This document shows, piece by piece, positions 47,001 through 57,177 of a stretch of 64,000 nt of DNA. The translations under genes and the position numbers were made by a program. The stretch spans positions 248,001-312,000 of the forward strand of contig CM034141.1 in NCBI GenBank assembly GCA_019914995.1, given 5' to 3'. Position 1 is the stretch's first letter. Each line of letters starts with the position of its first letter. The DNA is from Acanthochlamys bracteata. Taxonomy: Eukaryota; Streptophyta; Magnoliopsida; Pandanales; Velloziaceae. The notes below the pieces were generated by a model, which did no database searches, was not told where the DNA came from, and saw nothing but the letters and a program-made list of their open reading frames with translations.

Positions 47001-48226
47001 TGGAGCAGTGCAGTCAGTATAACCAAGACAAACAATGGGCAGATACAGTTCGATGAAAATCCTCTAATAAAAACTATAATCAGTCTCTTATAATTTCATT
47101 CCAAGGGCAACCGAGTACCAATTCTGACTGGAAGTCACTAATTATGTATGGAACAAATATCACCCAAAAACATCTTAAGAAAAATTGAACTCCACTGGCT
47201 TAACAAACCTGTGTTCAGCTAATAGCTGCTTAAATTCATCCTCCAGCTTCACTACAGCCTTAGAAAGCAGACTATTTGCATTGCTGAGGGCACCATCACT
47301 GCTTTTGAAGCTTTTGTTGGAGTTAAAGAAATGTACTACAGTCCTCAATTGCTCTACAGCTTCCAGGTAATTCATAAGATCGTTCCGAGGCCCCTTCATT
47401 ATTCTTGCCTCAGCCTATTAGAAAAAACAAAATAGGCTAAAACCTTAATATAAGCCATAAAAGAAAATATAGTGTGCGAAGCATGCCAGTTAATTATCAT
47501 GTCCATATCATCTACAGAGCATATCAACTGCCGCGCATGTAACTTCTATGAAGCTTCCCCGAACTTTTGGTTGGATATCAAGAAATATGACAAAACTAAA
47601 ATTGATAATACGATGTCTGTGTAGATTTTTTATCAAGTATGTAGCTTCTAACCTAATTCTATGAACTCTTAGGAAGGACTTGTAAACAATGGTAATGGAA
47701 AGTCAAATCTAGGATGCAGTAAAAACAGAAGCAAATGGTAAGGCATAGGGTAAATAAGAACTCATGCAGACTTCAATTCACCTACAGAATTACAACATGA
47801 TTTAATAGATAATAGATATAGAGTAACAAATCTGATTCTCACCTGGATTATGCGATCAAATTGCGCCAGAATGACCTCTGCAGACTTGAGAGTCTTGTCA
47901 ATGTTCTCGTGTGCTTTCCGGATCGCATGTGTCCTCACCTATTGTCAACAGCCCTTTCAATCTCCAAAAGAAATTTTAAAATCAAGCAATTTAAGAACAA
48001 ACTTTAGAGTGACTTCTAGCCCAAACTGCCTCCAAGGCACAAATTAATTGAACCCAAACTCAGAAGGAAAAAGTTCCAAGCTTAACCCAGTATAAATACA
48101 CAGACTAAAGCTGAAATCTTGCAAGGCCCAATTTCAATCAAATGTTACCCCTTTGCTCATGAACTGAGATCAAAACTCTAACTCCACTTTTTAGTACATC
48201 TCAAGTCAGAAATATTGAAGACGCGC

Positions 48227-48257
<31 letters not shown>

Positions 48258-48657
48258 TTGAGTTTCTATTGAGCGAAAATTTCTAACTTTAAGCTTCTAA
48301 GAGAGATATACAGATAGATTATTCGATGAAACATACAAATTTTCGAAGCTTCATCTTTTGCTTACTAAATCTGACTCAAATTTGACTTCTCATAGAGAAA
48401 TTCTACGGAGAGAGGTTCCAACTTGAAGCATCTACAGATCAAAAGCTTCCAACTTTAAGCATCTACTATATCAAAAGAAGACAAATATTCTTCACCTGAG
48501 TTGGTCTCATGGCTGACTCAAGCGTGGAAAGACGGTGATCAAACGAACCCAGCGCTGAAACAATAGAATTAGTAATAGACTCACTCTTCTCCAAAGATTC
48601 TCTCAAGAACTTCGCCCGCAGAGCTAACCCATCCTCTGCCACCTTCACCGCCGCCAT
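44095..48657 (-). CDS. EXO70A: EXO70A exocyst subunit
   Basis: Twelve exons giving 645 residues: 48657-48496, 47938-47843, 47414-47209, 46807-46568, 46329-46191, 46104-45892, 45677-45472, 45188-44988, 44907-44808, 44671-44565, 44466-44320, 44215-44095. All junctions are GT-AG in one frame of 1,938 bases. EXO70 is the exocyst subunit that binds membrane phosphoinositides and tethers secretory vesicles. Family marks: LGSFDHRLSTLESAMRPTQ, IGNWIHVMRIAVKLLFAGEK, RSPEKLFVLLDMYEIM, AQTAQETFGDFEEAVEKD, LTSYVINYVKFLF, ALTYLFLMNNIHYMVRSVRR and QSQWTVPDPELKESLRLAVA. It is close to Arabidopsis EXO70A1 (638 residues) in sequence and exon number. The C-terminal tail after LERLLGDLFE differs from A1, so it could be the A2/A3 branch. 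Confidence 0.93.
48231..48257. repeat. (GA)n microsatellite in EXO70A intron 1
   Basis: Thirteen-unit GA repeat inside the first intron of EXO70A (CT-rich in the gene's sense). Confidence 0.9.
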
Positions 48658-51097
48658 CTCCGTCACCGCCGCCGCTGTTTCTCTAGATCGATCGAAGACG
48701 AGGAGGAAGAAGAAGAAAAACAAAGAAGAAAAGAAACGCGGAGCAGTTCGGTTCTTTGCTGTCAGCAGCAGTTGCAGAAAAAATAAATTAAAATACATAA
48801 TGTTATTATTTCAAAAACAGGCTACTAAATGTTATTATTGTATTTTTGACAATAGATATGTAGGTTGAGCATTTGAGCTCTTTCTCGTGTACTAACACCC
48901 ACGAAATATTTGTTTTCTCACTGACCTGAAAGAAATTAATAGGGCCACACTTGAGAAATTCACAATTAAGGGATTTGTTTTGCAAACAAAAAAGATTTAA
49001 TTAAAATGGGAATAATTTTAGGTTTTGGTGTGTTAATGGACTAGTTACTCTTTGTCTAAATCTAATTAATTTTAAGAACATTAAATGAATTTTATAAAAT
49101 GAAATGAAATATAATAAGCAAAAGAAATTGGACCAGCTTAGTTTTTCTTTTTTCTTTTTATTTCCAGTCAGATTTTCTGGTCTGAAAATTTTGTTTGTGT
49201 ACAGGTTTGGAAATTCCTGAGAGTAAATACACGCGGAATTAATCTTTGCTTCGACGAAACGTTTATTCGAAAGCGAAAAGAAGTATCACCAACTTTGGAA
49301 GAAACATTTCAACAATTTCATGTAAATAAATTTTACATTATAAAACTATTATATATATAATTTATTATTTTTAGAAGTAAGACAAATTATGTTTGTTTAT
49401 TTTAAAAAGAAAAACTTGAAAATAAATTTGTTTAAAAAGTAACTTATTTTAAAATAATATTTAGCAACACTTGTTACTATTTATTAAAATTTTATTTTAA
49501 GGTATAACAACTTAACCTTCTGATTATACCATAAAGAACTATAAAAGATTATATCACTATAAATTCTCAATTATTATTCTGAAAAACTTTGATTGTGTTA
49601 CTTATTTGAAACGAGTTTCTAAAAAATAAATATAAGATCCGTAGGAAGTAATTTATTTGACAAAAAAATTGTTTGTTCGTATTTTATATCATCTCGTCTT
49701 TGTCTAACTACTATAATTAGCAAGTTTAATTAATAATATTTTCTAACAAGTCTGCATCAAACACCAGAAACCGTTTGATGAAATTTAAGAATTATTTAGA
49801 AGTGATTAAAATAAAAAAAATAAATTATTTTAAGACTCTTTTTAGAAATTATTTTCATTTTTTTAAAAAAAATAATAAATTTAATATCCGAAAAATTAAT
49901 CAAAATAAAAAATTTGAAAAGTCTGACCATACACTAAAAATCATAATTCATCTAAAAAATATAAAATAAAAAATTATATATTTTTTAATATATTAATTTT
50001 ATTCAATACGAAATTAACCTACTTTTCAACAAATTCTTCTTTTAAATCCTCCGTCCTTCTTCAAACACCTATTCTAATAAAAATCCAATTCCATGTTATA
50101 CGCAAATACTCGAACAAATACCCAGACCCTACAAACAGTAGGATTATGAAAATAAGATATATGATAAAATAATTTCACAATATAGCGTATTGCGTACACG
50201 AAGTGTATAACGAATGTAAAACAGGCGTTAGATAATGGAATTATAAAATCTGGATACTATGATAATAAACATGAAAAATAACGAGAAGATATTACAAGCA
50301 GTCTGAGATCATGCAGAAACAGAGCATGATTATCAAACAATGTGGACAGTTTTTGTTTGCATAGGATACCAATCCAAAAACAGCAGCAGTTGCACTAGAA
50401 AGGCCAAGGCATTCAAGTTGTGCAAGGTGCTATCTGCATCAATAGTAGAATATACTGCTTGCTTGCTTGTTTATCAGTTAACTCTTGAAAAAACAGAGGC
50501 AGCATTGAATGAAATGATCGCAATCACACCAATGAATGAATGAAAAACAAATCCAATACTTCCATCAAATAAGCAAATTTGAAACAGCAAAGGCGAAATA
50601 TGAAGATAGAAAAAGTTGTTCCTGCTGCATTGATTTCATGAAGTAGAATCCCATTGAACACAATAGATGTAATGCAAATAATACCATACCGATTCTTCTG
50701 AGTGACTAGTTAGTTCCGCAAGAGCAATACTTCATTGCAACCCAAAACTTCATAGATCCTTTTCCATTATTCAAATATTTTTAGAATTATCCATGTAACT
50801 ATCTATGCAACCTTCACAAAAGCCACACACCACCAGGTTGCTTTTGCTACTGCAATCCAAATTGCTAATTCTCAACATTTTTGTTCTGCCAACTAACATG
50901 CGATAAAACTCTTTTGTCTCCTAAATTGAATACTTTGATTTTGCAAAGCAAACATTATATTTAGGTCTGCCATCTTCTCCTACATATTTATATTTACCAA
51001 CAAAAAGCAAAGCCCTTCTATGCTCTCTGTCCACGACTTGAATACTTGTTATTTTTTCTAACACAGCAATGCACGAAAATATGTTGCTATGTATTTG
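48658..51097. other. Intergenic region, EXO70A promoter side
   Basis: Leader and promoter of EXO70A at the left, then AT-rich DNA, then (about 50250-51097) less AT-rich DNA that fits the 3' UTR of the next minus-strand gene. No gene seen. Confidence 0.45.
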
Positions 51098-52622
51098 TTA
51101 GTAAGTCCAATCAGGAGGTAACACGAGCTCACCCATCTCTTGCTCAGGCAGCAAAGGTTGAGATAACATTCCCTGCCTGCTCCCATTAACTCCGGCTGCT
51201 GCTTTTCTTGACTGCTTCTGTTGCTCAGCAGTGTTCTTCATTGTTGATGCTGCTGCTGCAGCATTAATGAATGATCAGGTACTGGAACTACTGATATGAT
51301 GTAACAACACCAACAACATACATAAATCCAACAAACATGAACAGTTGTTCACTAGTGTTTTCGTTTTGTTTTCTGTAGGAAAAACAAATAAATCAAGAAC
51401 TTATATATAAATTTATCGGTATTATTATAAGATAGAATATCATATATTTTTTTAAATCAATAAAGCAAATGCAAATACAAACCGAAAGTTACCCACCACA
51501 ATCACTTACTTTTCTTCTCAAGATTCCCAATACAACTGAAAACAATTAAACTAAATTAAATCAGAGTGCTTTTCCTACCGGTGTGTGTTTTGGGAAGTAG
51601 AGAGCAGATAAGAAGGACAAAAAATGGACAAAGATTTTAAATTTAAGTAAAAGCAAAAGCTGCTTCATGAGTTGAATGGTTTGAAGTTTCAGAAATAAGC
51701 AGAAACAAACGTTGAACAGAAACGTAAACCACCCCACCAGAAAAAATCAAGAAACTAAACAGAAGCAAATTGGCAGTAAAAGAGTAACATAAATTTGCTG
51801 TGTAAAGCTTCTACATAACATGCAAAGATCGAAGGAAACAAAGAAATGAAACTTTTGCATCGAAGAGAAACTCACAGGGCTTGTTCTTGTTCTTGTCGAA
51901 ATTATCAACGGCGACGACGGTGTGAACACGTGGGAGAAACACGCCGGTACCAGCACACTCCCGACTACCGGAACTCATCGCAGATGGTCGAACCGAAGCA
52001 AAGAAATGGTTGGGTCCTGCCCGAACCATGCTCTCCAACATCTTCCGCTGTTGTTGTTGTTTCTGTTGCTGCAAAACCCTCGCTCTTGCAATCAAGTAAC
52101 TGTCCACCTTCCATTTCAAAACCAAAAATAACTCCCGACCAATTCAAAAGACCCAGATCAAAAAAACAAATAAAAAACAATGAGTCAAAGTAAAAGATTC
52201 GATTTTGTTACCTGGGTCTGCGCGACATTTCTTGTCCGGTTAGAGTAAACCAAACCATAATTCGCCGCCAGAGAAGGAGTTGTTTGAGCCGGAGATATTG
52301 ATGAACCAGTATGAAGAGGCTTGGCGAAAATTGTGTTATGGTAGTAACCGGAAAGATGTTGCGGTTGAGAAGAAGAGTAACAGGGTTGATTGTTGTTAGA
52401 AGAATAAGAGTGGAGAAAGCGTAAGGCGTCAAGGTGGCGAGTGATGTCGACTGAGATATCACCGTCCATGGTGGTGGTAGCGGCGGAGGAAGGAAGAAGG
52501 TGGTGGCTGGGGTAGTAGTGATGATCATGATGATGATGGTTTTGTTGTTGTTGAAGAAGATTTAAGTCAGATAAGATGTTTGCAGGAAGCCGTAGCTCAC
52601 CGACATCGAGGTTTTCCGCCAT
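51098..52622 (-). CDS. Plant-specific protein with GTGVFLPR motif, unknown function
   Basis: Three exons: 52622-52212, 52107-51876, 51255-51098; joined frame of 801 bases, 266 residues. It belongs to a plant family I know only as unannotated proteins that begin MAENLDDGEFWLPP; here the start is MAENLDVGELRLPANILSDL. The middle is rich in His, Gln and Ser (HHHHDHHYYPSHH). The best-conserved part is SSGSRECAGTGVFLPRV, followed by the third exon, which ends GELVLPPDWTY. Runs of Gln (QQQKQQQQRK) with Arg/Lys suggest nuclear location, but this is a guess. There is no membrane span or signal peptide. The third-exon acceptor lies in CAGCAGCAG, so short alternative products are possible. Confidence 0.78.
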
Positions 52623-54410
52623 TGTTTTGAGCGATAACTCGAAGCAAAAACAAGAAACAAACAACGACAAGAAACCTCTCTACTCTCTCTACAGACTACA
52701 AGGAGAATAAAGACACACTTGTGCTGCAACACAACAGAGAGAAAAAAGAGAGAGAGAGAGAGAGCGTGGTAATGGCGCTGAAGGAAGAAAGAGCAGAATA
52801 GGGAACATTGTTGATTATAAGCCGCGAGCGAATTAGTAGAGAGTAGCGAGACAGAAATGGGAGAAGTAGAGGGATTAAACTGTAAAAACACATAAAAGTG
52901 AACTGGTGGAGGTTGGGTGTGTGTTTTTTTTCAATTATTTGCAAAGTAGGGTACGTCATGTATGTTTTGGTGAATAGTATCTTTGCTAGTCGAGTTCTGG
53001 ACCTTCTGGTACTTCTGTCATGAAGGAGAGAGGAGTCTATATTGCGAAAATAGGAAATGGTAACTTGTGATAGATAAAGGATAAATGGCCATGTTGTCGT
53101 GACTTGGTCACGTTGTATGGTGCGGTTTTCGGTCTCATTTCATTAATTTCTTTTTTTGTGTTTAATCTAACTGCTACTGTCACTTCTTTTTTACTTTATT
53201 ATTTTTTTTGGACGATAAAATCACAGAAGCATGGAATTGTTTTGATTTGCATGATATTAACTACAGACGATGGATCGGTTCGTTCAAGAAAAGGACTTGA
53301 AGCAAAGCCAAGAACAACGCAAGGAAACTTTGCATTAGCAGGCGTGTACATTGATCTGCCAGAACAACAAGCAGTGTACTGAAACGTGTCATCTCCATCA
53401 TCAGTTACAGGGCTTATTTGGGCCTCGTTGCGACTCTGGATAAAGAAGACAAGGCCCACTAGGCCATTAGTTTTGATCCTTAGCCCAACACATCTGCCAG
53501 TACAGTGTTCTATATTGCATGTTTGGGTAGCATTAAGTAAATAAATCTTTCACAAAAATTGTAGACGTTGCACTAAAACATAGTATGCAAGGAAATTAAT
53601 AATGATAAACAGAAGGAAAGTTTGCTTCCAGTTGTACGTGAGAGTGGAAGCAAACTCCAGCTGGAGGTGCGCGTTCACAGCTTTTATTTCCTCTCCCCTC
53701 TTTCACAAGAGTTAAGAAAAGCTGATAATGTGCAACCAAATATTTAATAACCAATCAGGTATCAACGCTAACAGCAGCAGCAAAACAAAACACCTCACCT
53801 AATAAAGCTGAACCCAACAGCACAGCACAGCAGCTTCGCAGTTTCTGAACGGAGTAGGAACGAAAAGGACTCACAGTGTTACCTTCCCAAACAAGACCAA
53901 ACACACAGCCGACATTGATTAATTGAGAATAGCTTTCCATCCCAAATCGAAACCGCCTACAGTTCCAATATCGCACAAAAATTAAACCAACATTATACAG
54001 CAGGGTAATATTTAGAAGAAAAGAAGAAAACGCAAACATCCATTCATTCACAGAAACAGAGATAGCTACACGAGCATGGAGAAAACGGAACAGAAGAGAC
54101 AGAGGAAAACCAGAGCTTTAATTTAATCGTACTGGAATCCAATTAGAAGCCATTGATCAACCAAAACAAGACAAATTCACAACATCAGCAATTCAAATGG
54201 CTTATCATAAAAACCTTTAATTCCGTTATGGGAAATTGGCTTTCAACCCTAACAAGTAACAACCCTCTTCTCGCTCTCTCTTTCTCTATAGTTTTCTGTC
54301 CATTGTGAAATTTTCTATATATAAATGAAAAGAGTGGAAAAGCCTTGGTATACCGCAGAGGCGTAGACCAGAAGGCAGATCCGCAAAATAATCAGAGAAA
54401 TACAACCGAC
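52623..54410. other. Intergenic region
   Basis: Leader and promoter of the GTGVFLPR gene at the left, including a short GA repeat near 52747-52764, and the 3' flank of the DUF7138 gene at the right. Two overlapping open frames near 53100-53460 have no recognisable features. Confidence 0.45.
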
Positions 54411-55145
54411 CTAGTCAGAAGCTTCGAGACGAAGCCTAGATGGCCGTTGTATGGGTCCCGCCGGCGACCGGAACCCCACCGTTACCGCGTCCCTCACGCA
54501 CCAATGGAACGCCGACATACCCTTTGCGCACTGTTCGCACAACGGTAACGATTTCTGCTGCTTCTCCGCCGGCTTCAGACTACCGTAGCCTTCCCATCCC
54601 ATAAAATCAACACCACTGCCGTAAGTAGGCGCCGTCGTCATCAAGTAAATCTCCCGCTGCCGTTGCAGCTCTCTCAACTGGGCTTCGTAATCCCATAGCG
54701 CCGCAGCAGTTAACGGCGGATCTACAACAGTTACCGGAGGAATCCCATTCAGAATCGTTAATTCCGGCGGAGGAGAGATAACCCCTCCCCCGGCCAAACT
54801 CTCTCTCCCGCCTCCACCACGTCGACCGCGAGCTCTTCGATCGCGTCTCGACCGGCGAAGCATAGCGAGAATGAAACAATCCTTCTCCTTTGCTAACGCA
54901 TATAGATCAGTACCTTCATCGATGGTAACTTTTCGGCGAACGTCAGGCGATATTCTCGCCTTCTTCCTCCGAACGAGAGAGACCGAGATCTGGTGCGGTG
55001 CTACACCAATCTTCTCGCTGATAACCGATTGAAGCTTCGCGAATCCCAGAGATGGGTAGATCCCAACCGGCCCCAACTCAACTTCTCGATCGCCGTCAGA
55101 AAACACCACCGGGAAGGAAGCCGTTGCACCTGTAACTCTAATCAT
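54411..55145 (-). CDS. DUF7138-type plant protein, unknown function
   Basis: Intronless frame of 244 residues. The N-terminal domain (about residues 8-95) reads ASFPVVFSDGDREVELGPVG, then IYPSLGFAKLQSVISEKIGV and PHQISVSLVRR, and ends in KEKDCFILAMLRRSRRDRR. It looks like the small ubiquitin- or PB1-like plant domain catalogued as DUF7138; I name it from memory. A basic, Gly-rich linker RARGRRGGGGRE follows. The C-terminal part has LWDYEAQLRELQRQREIYLM (probably helical) and a Cys pair in LPLCEQCAKGMSAFHWCVRD that may bind zinc. No function is known to me. A TATA-like TATATATA lies at 55254-55261, about 110 bases upstream. Confidence 0.75.
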   Translation of the reverse strand: MIRVTGATASFPVVFSDGDREVELGPVGIYPSLGFAKLQSVISEKIGVAPHQISVSLVRRKKARISPDVRRKVTIDEGTDLYALAKEKDCFILAMLRRSRRDRRARGRRGGGGRESLAGGGVISPPPELTILNGIPPVTVVDPPLTAAALWDYEAQLRELQRQREIYLMTTAPTYGSGVDFMGWEGYGSLKPAEKQQKSLPLCEQCAKGMSAFHWCVRDAVTVGFRSPAGPIQRPSRLRLEASD

Positions 55146-55253
55146 CTCGGCCGTATATCTGGCGAGGATGATCTCAGACTGCGGCCGAGCTCCGGCGAAA
55201 AGCAGGCATCAGCGAAGAAGATGAATCTCGATAGAGAGGAAGGGTAGAGTAGG

Positions 55254-55261
55254 TATATATA
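55254..55261 (-). promoter_or_regulatory. TATA-like box of the DUF7138 gene
   Basis: TATATATA about 110 bases upstream of the ATG, minus-strand orientation. Confidence 0.4.
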
Positions 55262-55550
55262 AGTACTTTAAAGGCGGTGAGTGGATTAGCTAAGTTGCGG
55301 CGAGGGTAAAAATTTGGTAATTAATAAATTGTTCTGTTTCGGTTTTGCTTGCGAGGCAAGTCGGTTTTTGTTTTGTACCAGAAAACGAGTCGAACCTCGA
55401 AGGATATGGCGCCACGTCGGCCAATATATAAACACGGCCATAAATTTTGAAGGTTGATATGTTTTTGGTACTTAAATTATTTTAGACGATAATAATGAAA
55501 AACCTTATACTTGTTTTTTTTTTCTCTAAGAAAATCAATCTCGAATTAAC

Positions 55551-55776
55551 TAAGAATGATTTGGCTTTTCATTTCTTCTATAAAATTTATTAATTTTTAT
55601 TTTATATTTTTTAATATATATTTTATAAGTATTTAAAAAAATTATTTAAAAATTTAAAAAATATAAGAAAATATTACATAATAAAATTTTTTTATTATAT
55701 ATTTTTATTATTATTTTAAAAATAAAAAAAATAATATTTTTGTTTTAAAAAACTCCAATCTCAAACGCCACCCTAA
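55551..55776 (+). repeat. AT-rich Tourist-like MITE, copy 17
   Basis: The ends TAAGAATGATTTGGC and CTCAAACGCCACCCTAA are inverted. The core reads TTTTTTAATATATATTTTAT, then ATTTAAAAATTTAAAAAATA, as in copies 9 and 14. Confidence 0.65.
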
Positions 55777-57177
55777 GCAGCGGCTCGCAAACTGAAAAAA
55801 TCTTCCTTGAGGCTTAATCTCCAATCAAGACAATGACAGAAATAATGCTGATAAATCTAAGAAATCTCGACATGCGTGTGTAACTCATCACCTGAAAATA
55901 ATAAATTTATTTAAACTTATACATTATATCAAAGTGATTATATTTTATAAACTATTGATTAAGAATAATAGTAATTTTGAAAAAATAATACAATTTATAA
56001 ATCGTACTTTCCCTTGTTTCTGTTCAATCTTCAGTGATTCCTCCTTTAGTGATCTCTGCCAACAACAAAAGGAAAACAAAAATTCTTTTCTATGTTTCTC
56101 AAGAAAGAGTTCTCTCTTTTCTGAAGAAGATTTCAAGAAAATTGTTTTGTGATCTGTAATCTCAAGAAAAACTTCAATCTCATTTCAAGAAGATTTTAAA
56201 AGGCAAAACCTTTCAGAAGTTCTTTGATCAAACAGCTCTTGCCACGGCTCTCACTTGTTTACAGAGGAGAGTTTTGTTTTTTTTTAAAAAAACAGAATCA
56301 AACAAATGACATTTTCTTTCTTATCGATTGTGCATTTGTTTTACTGATATGCTTTAATATCTGAAATTAATAGTGATCATTTTTCTTTTGCAACGATGAA
56401 TCTCTTTTGATAATTAGGAATCTTTTTTATGTACGTAAAATTACAAATAAATTTTATTAATATTTTCTTGTTAACTATTTATTTATCAAAGTACATTCTC
56501 TGCTACTACAAAGTTTTTCAAAATTTTAAAAATATACATAAATTATACATCATATAATTAATTTTTAATTAAAAGTAAGGTCGTTTTCTTAATAATTTGA
56601 CTAAAATTTTTTATAAAAATTTCTTATTTTAAAATCCTAATTCACTCCTAAAAACCGTTGACTCTACTTTTTAAATTTTTTGTTTAAAATTCAAATAGTT
56701 GTTTAAATATGTTCAACGAATCTTTAGAAAAAAACACAAATTGCAATTGCAGCAATTCTTTAAAAATTATAAATCTTAGTTAGTATTTATTTAATAAACG
56801 ACCGGTTTTTTTAACGGGTTTTAGAACTGACCTGTTTCTCTTCGACAAAACTGAAAAACTTGTTTCGTGTAAAAGAGTCCAGCTGCTGCTGTTCGTTTAT
56901 ATATCTCATACAACTATGTACAGCACTTGTAAACCAACAAAGACTCACCAACACCTTTTCAGCCTTCCCCACTTATTTTCATCATTCAAAGGTTCAGGAA
57001 AATGGCCAAGATGGATAAGACTTCAAAATAATAAGAAAAAAAGGACCTTAAAGACTTCTATATCTACATACAAATATGAGCAGGGGAAAAAACATGGAAG
57101 GAACTGATCTTTAAGGAAGTCGCTAAGGTGGAAACGAGAAACAACATCTAAAAGACATTGCAGAAAATTTAACCCTA

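Larger units (their letters stand above)
55146..57177. other. Intergenic region
   Basis: Promoter of the DUF7138 gene, MITE copy 17, then AT-rich DNA and the 3' UTR of the TMK gene. No gene seen. Confidence 0.5.

Noticed and set aside
50340..50543. 67-residue plus-strand frame
   Set aside because: It lies where the 3' UTR of the minus-strand GTGVFLPR gene is expected. No family resemblance.
53104..53459. Open frames of 92 (+) and 86 (-) residues overlapping each other
   Set aside because: Both lie in intergenic DNA, overlap antisense, and show no domain, splice signals or leader. The first half of the plus frame is a T-rich tract.
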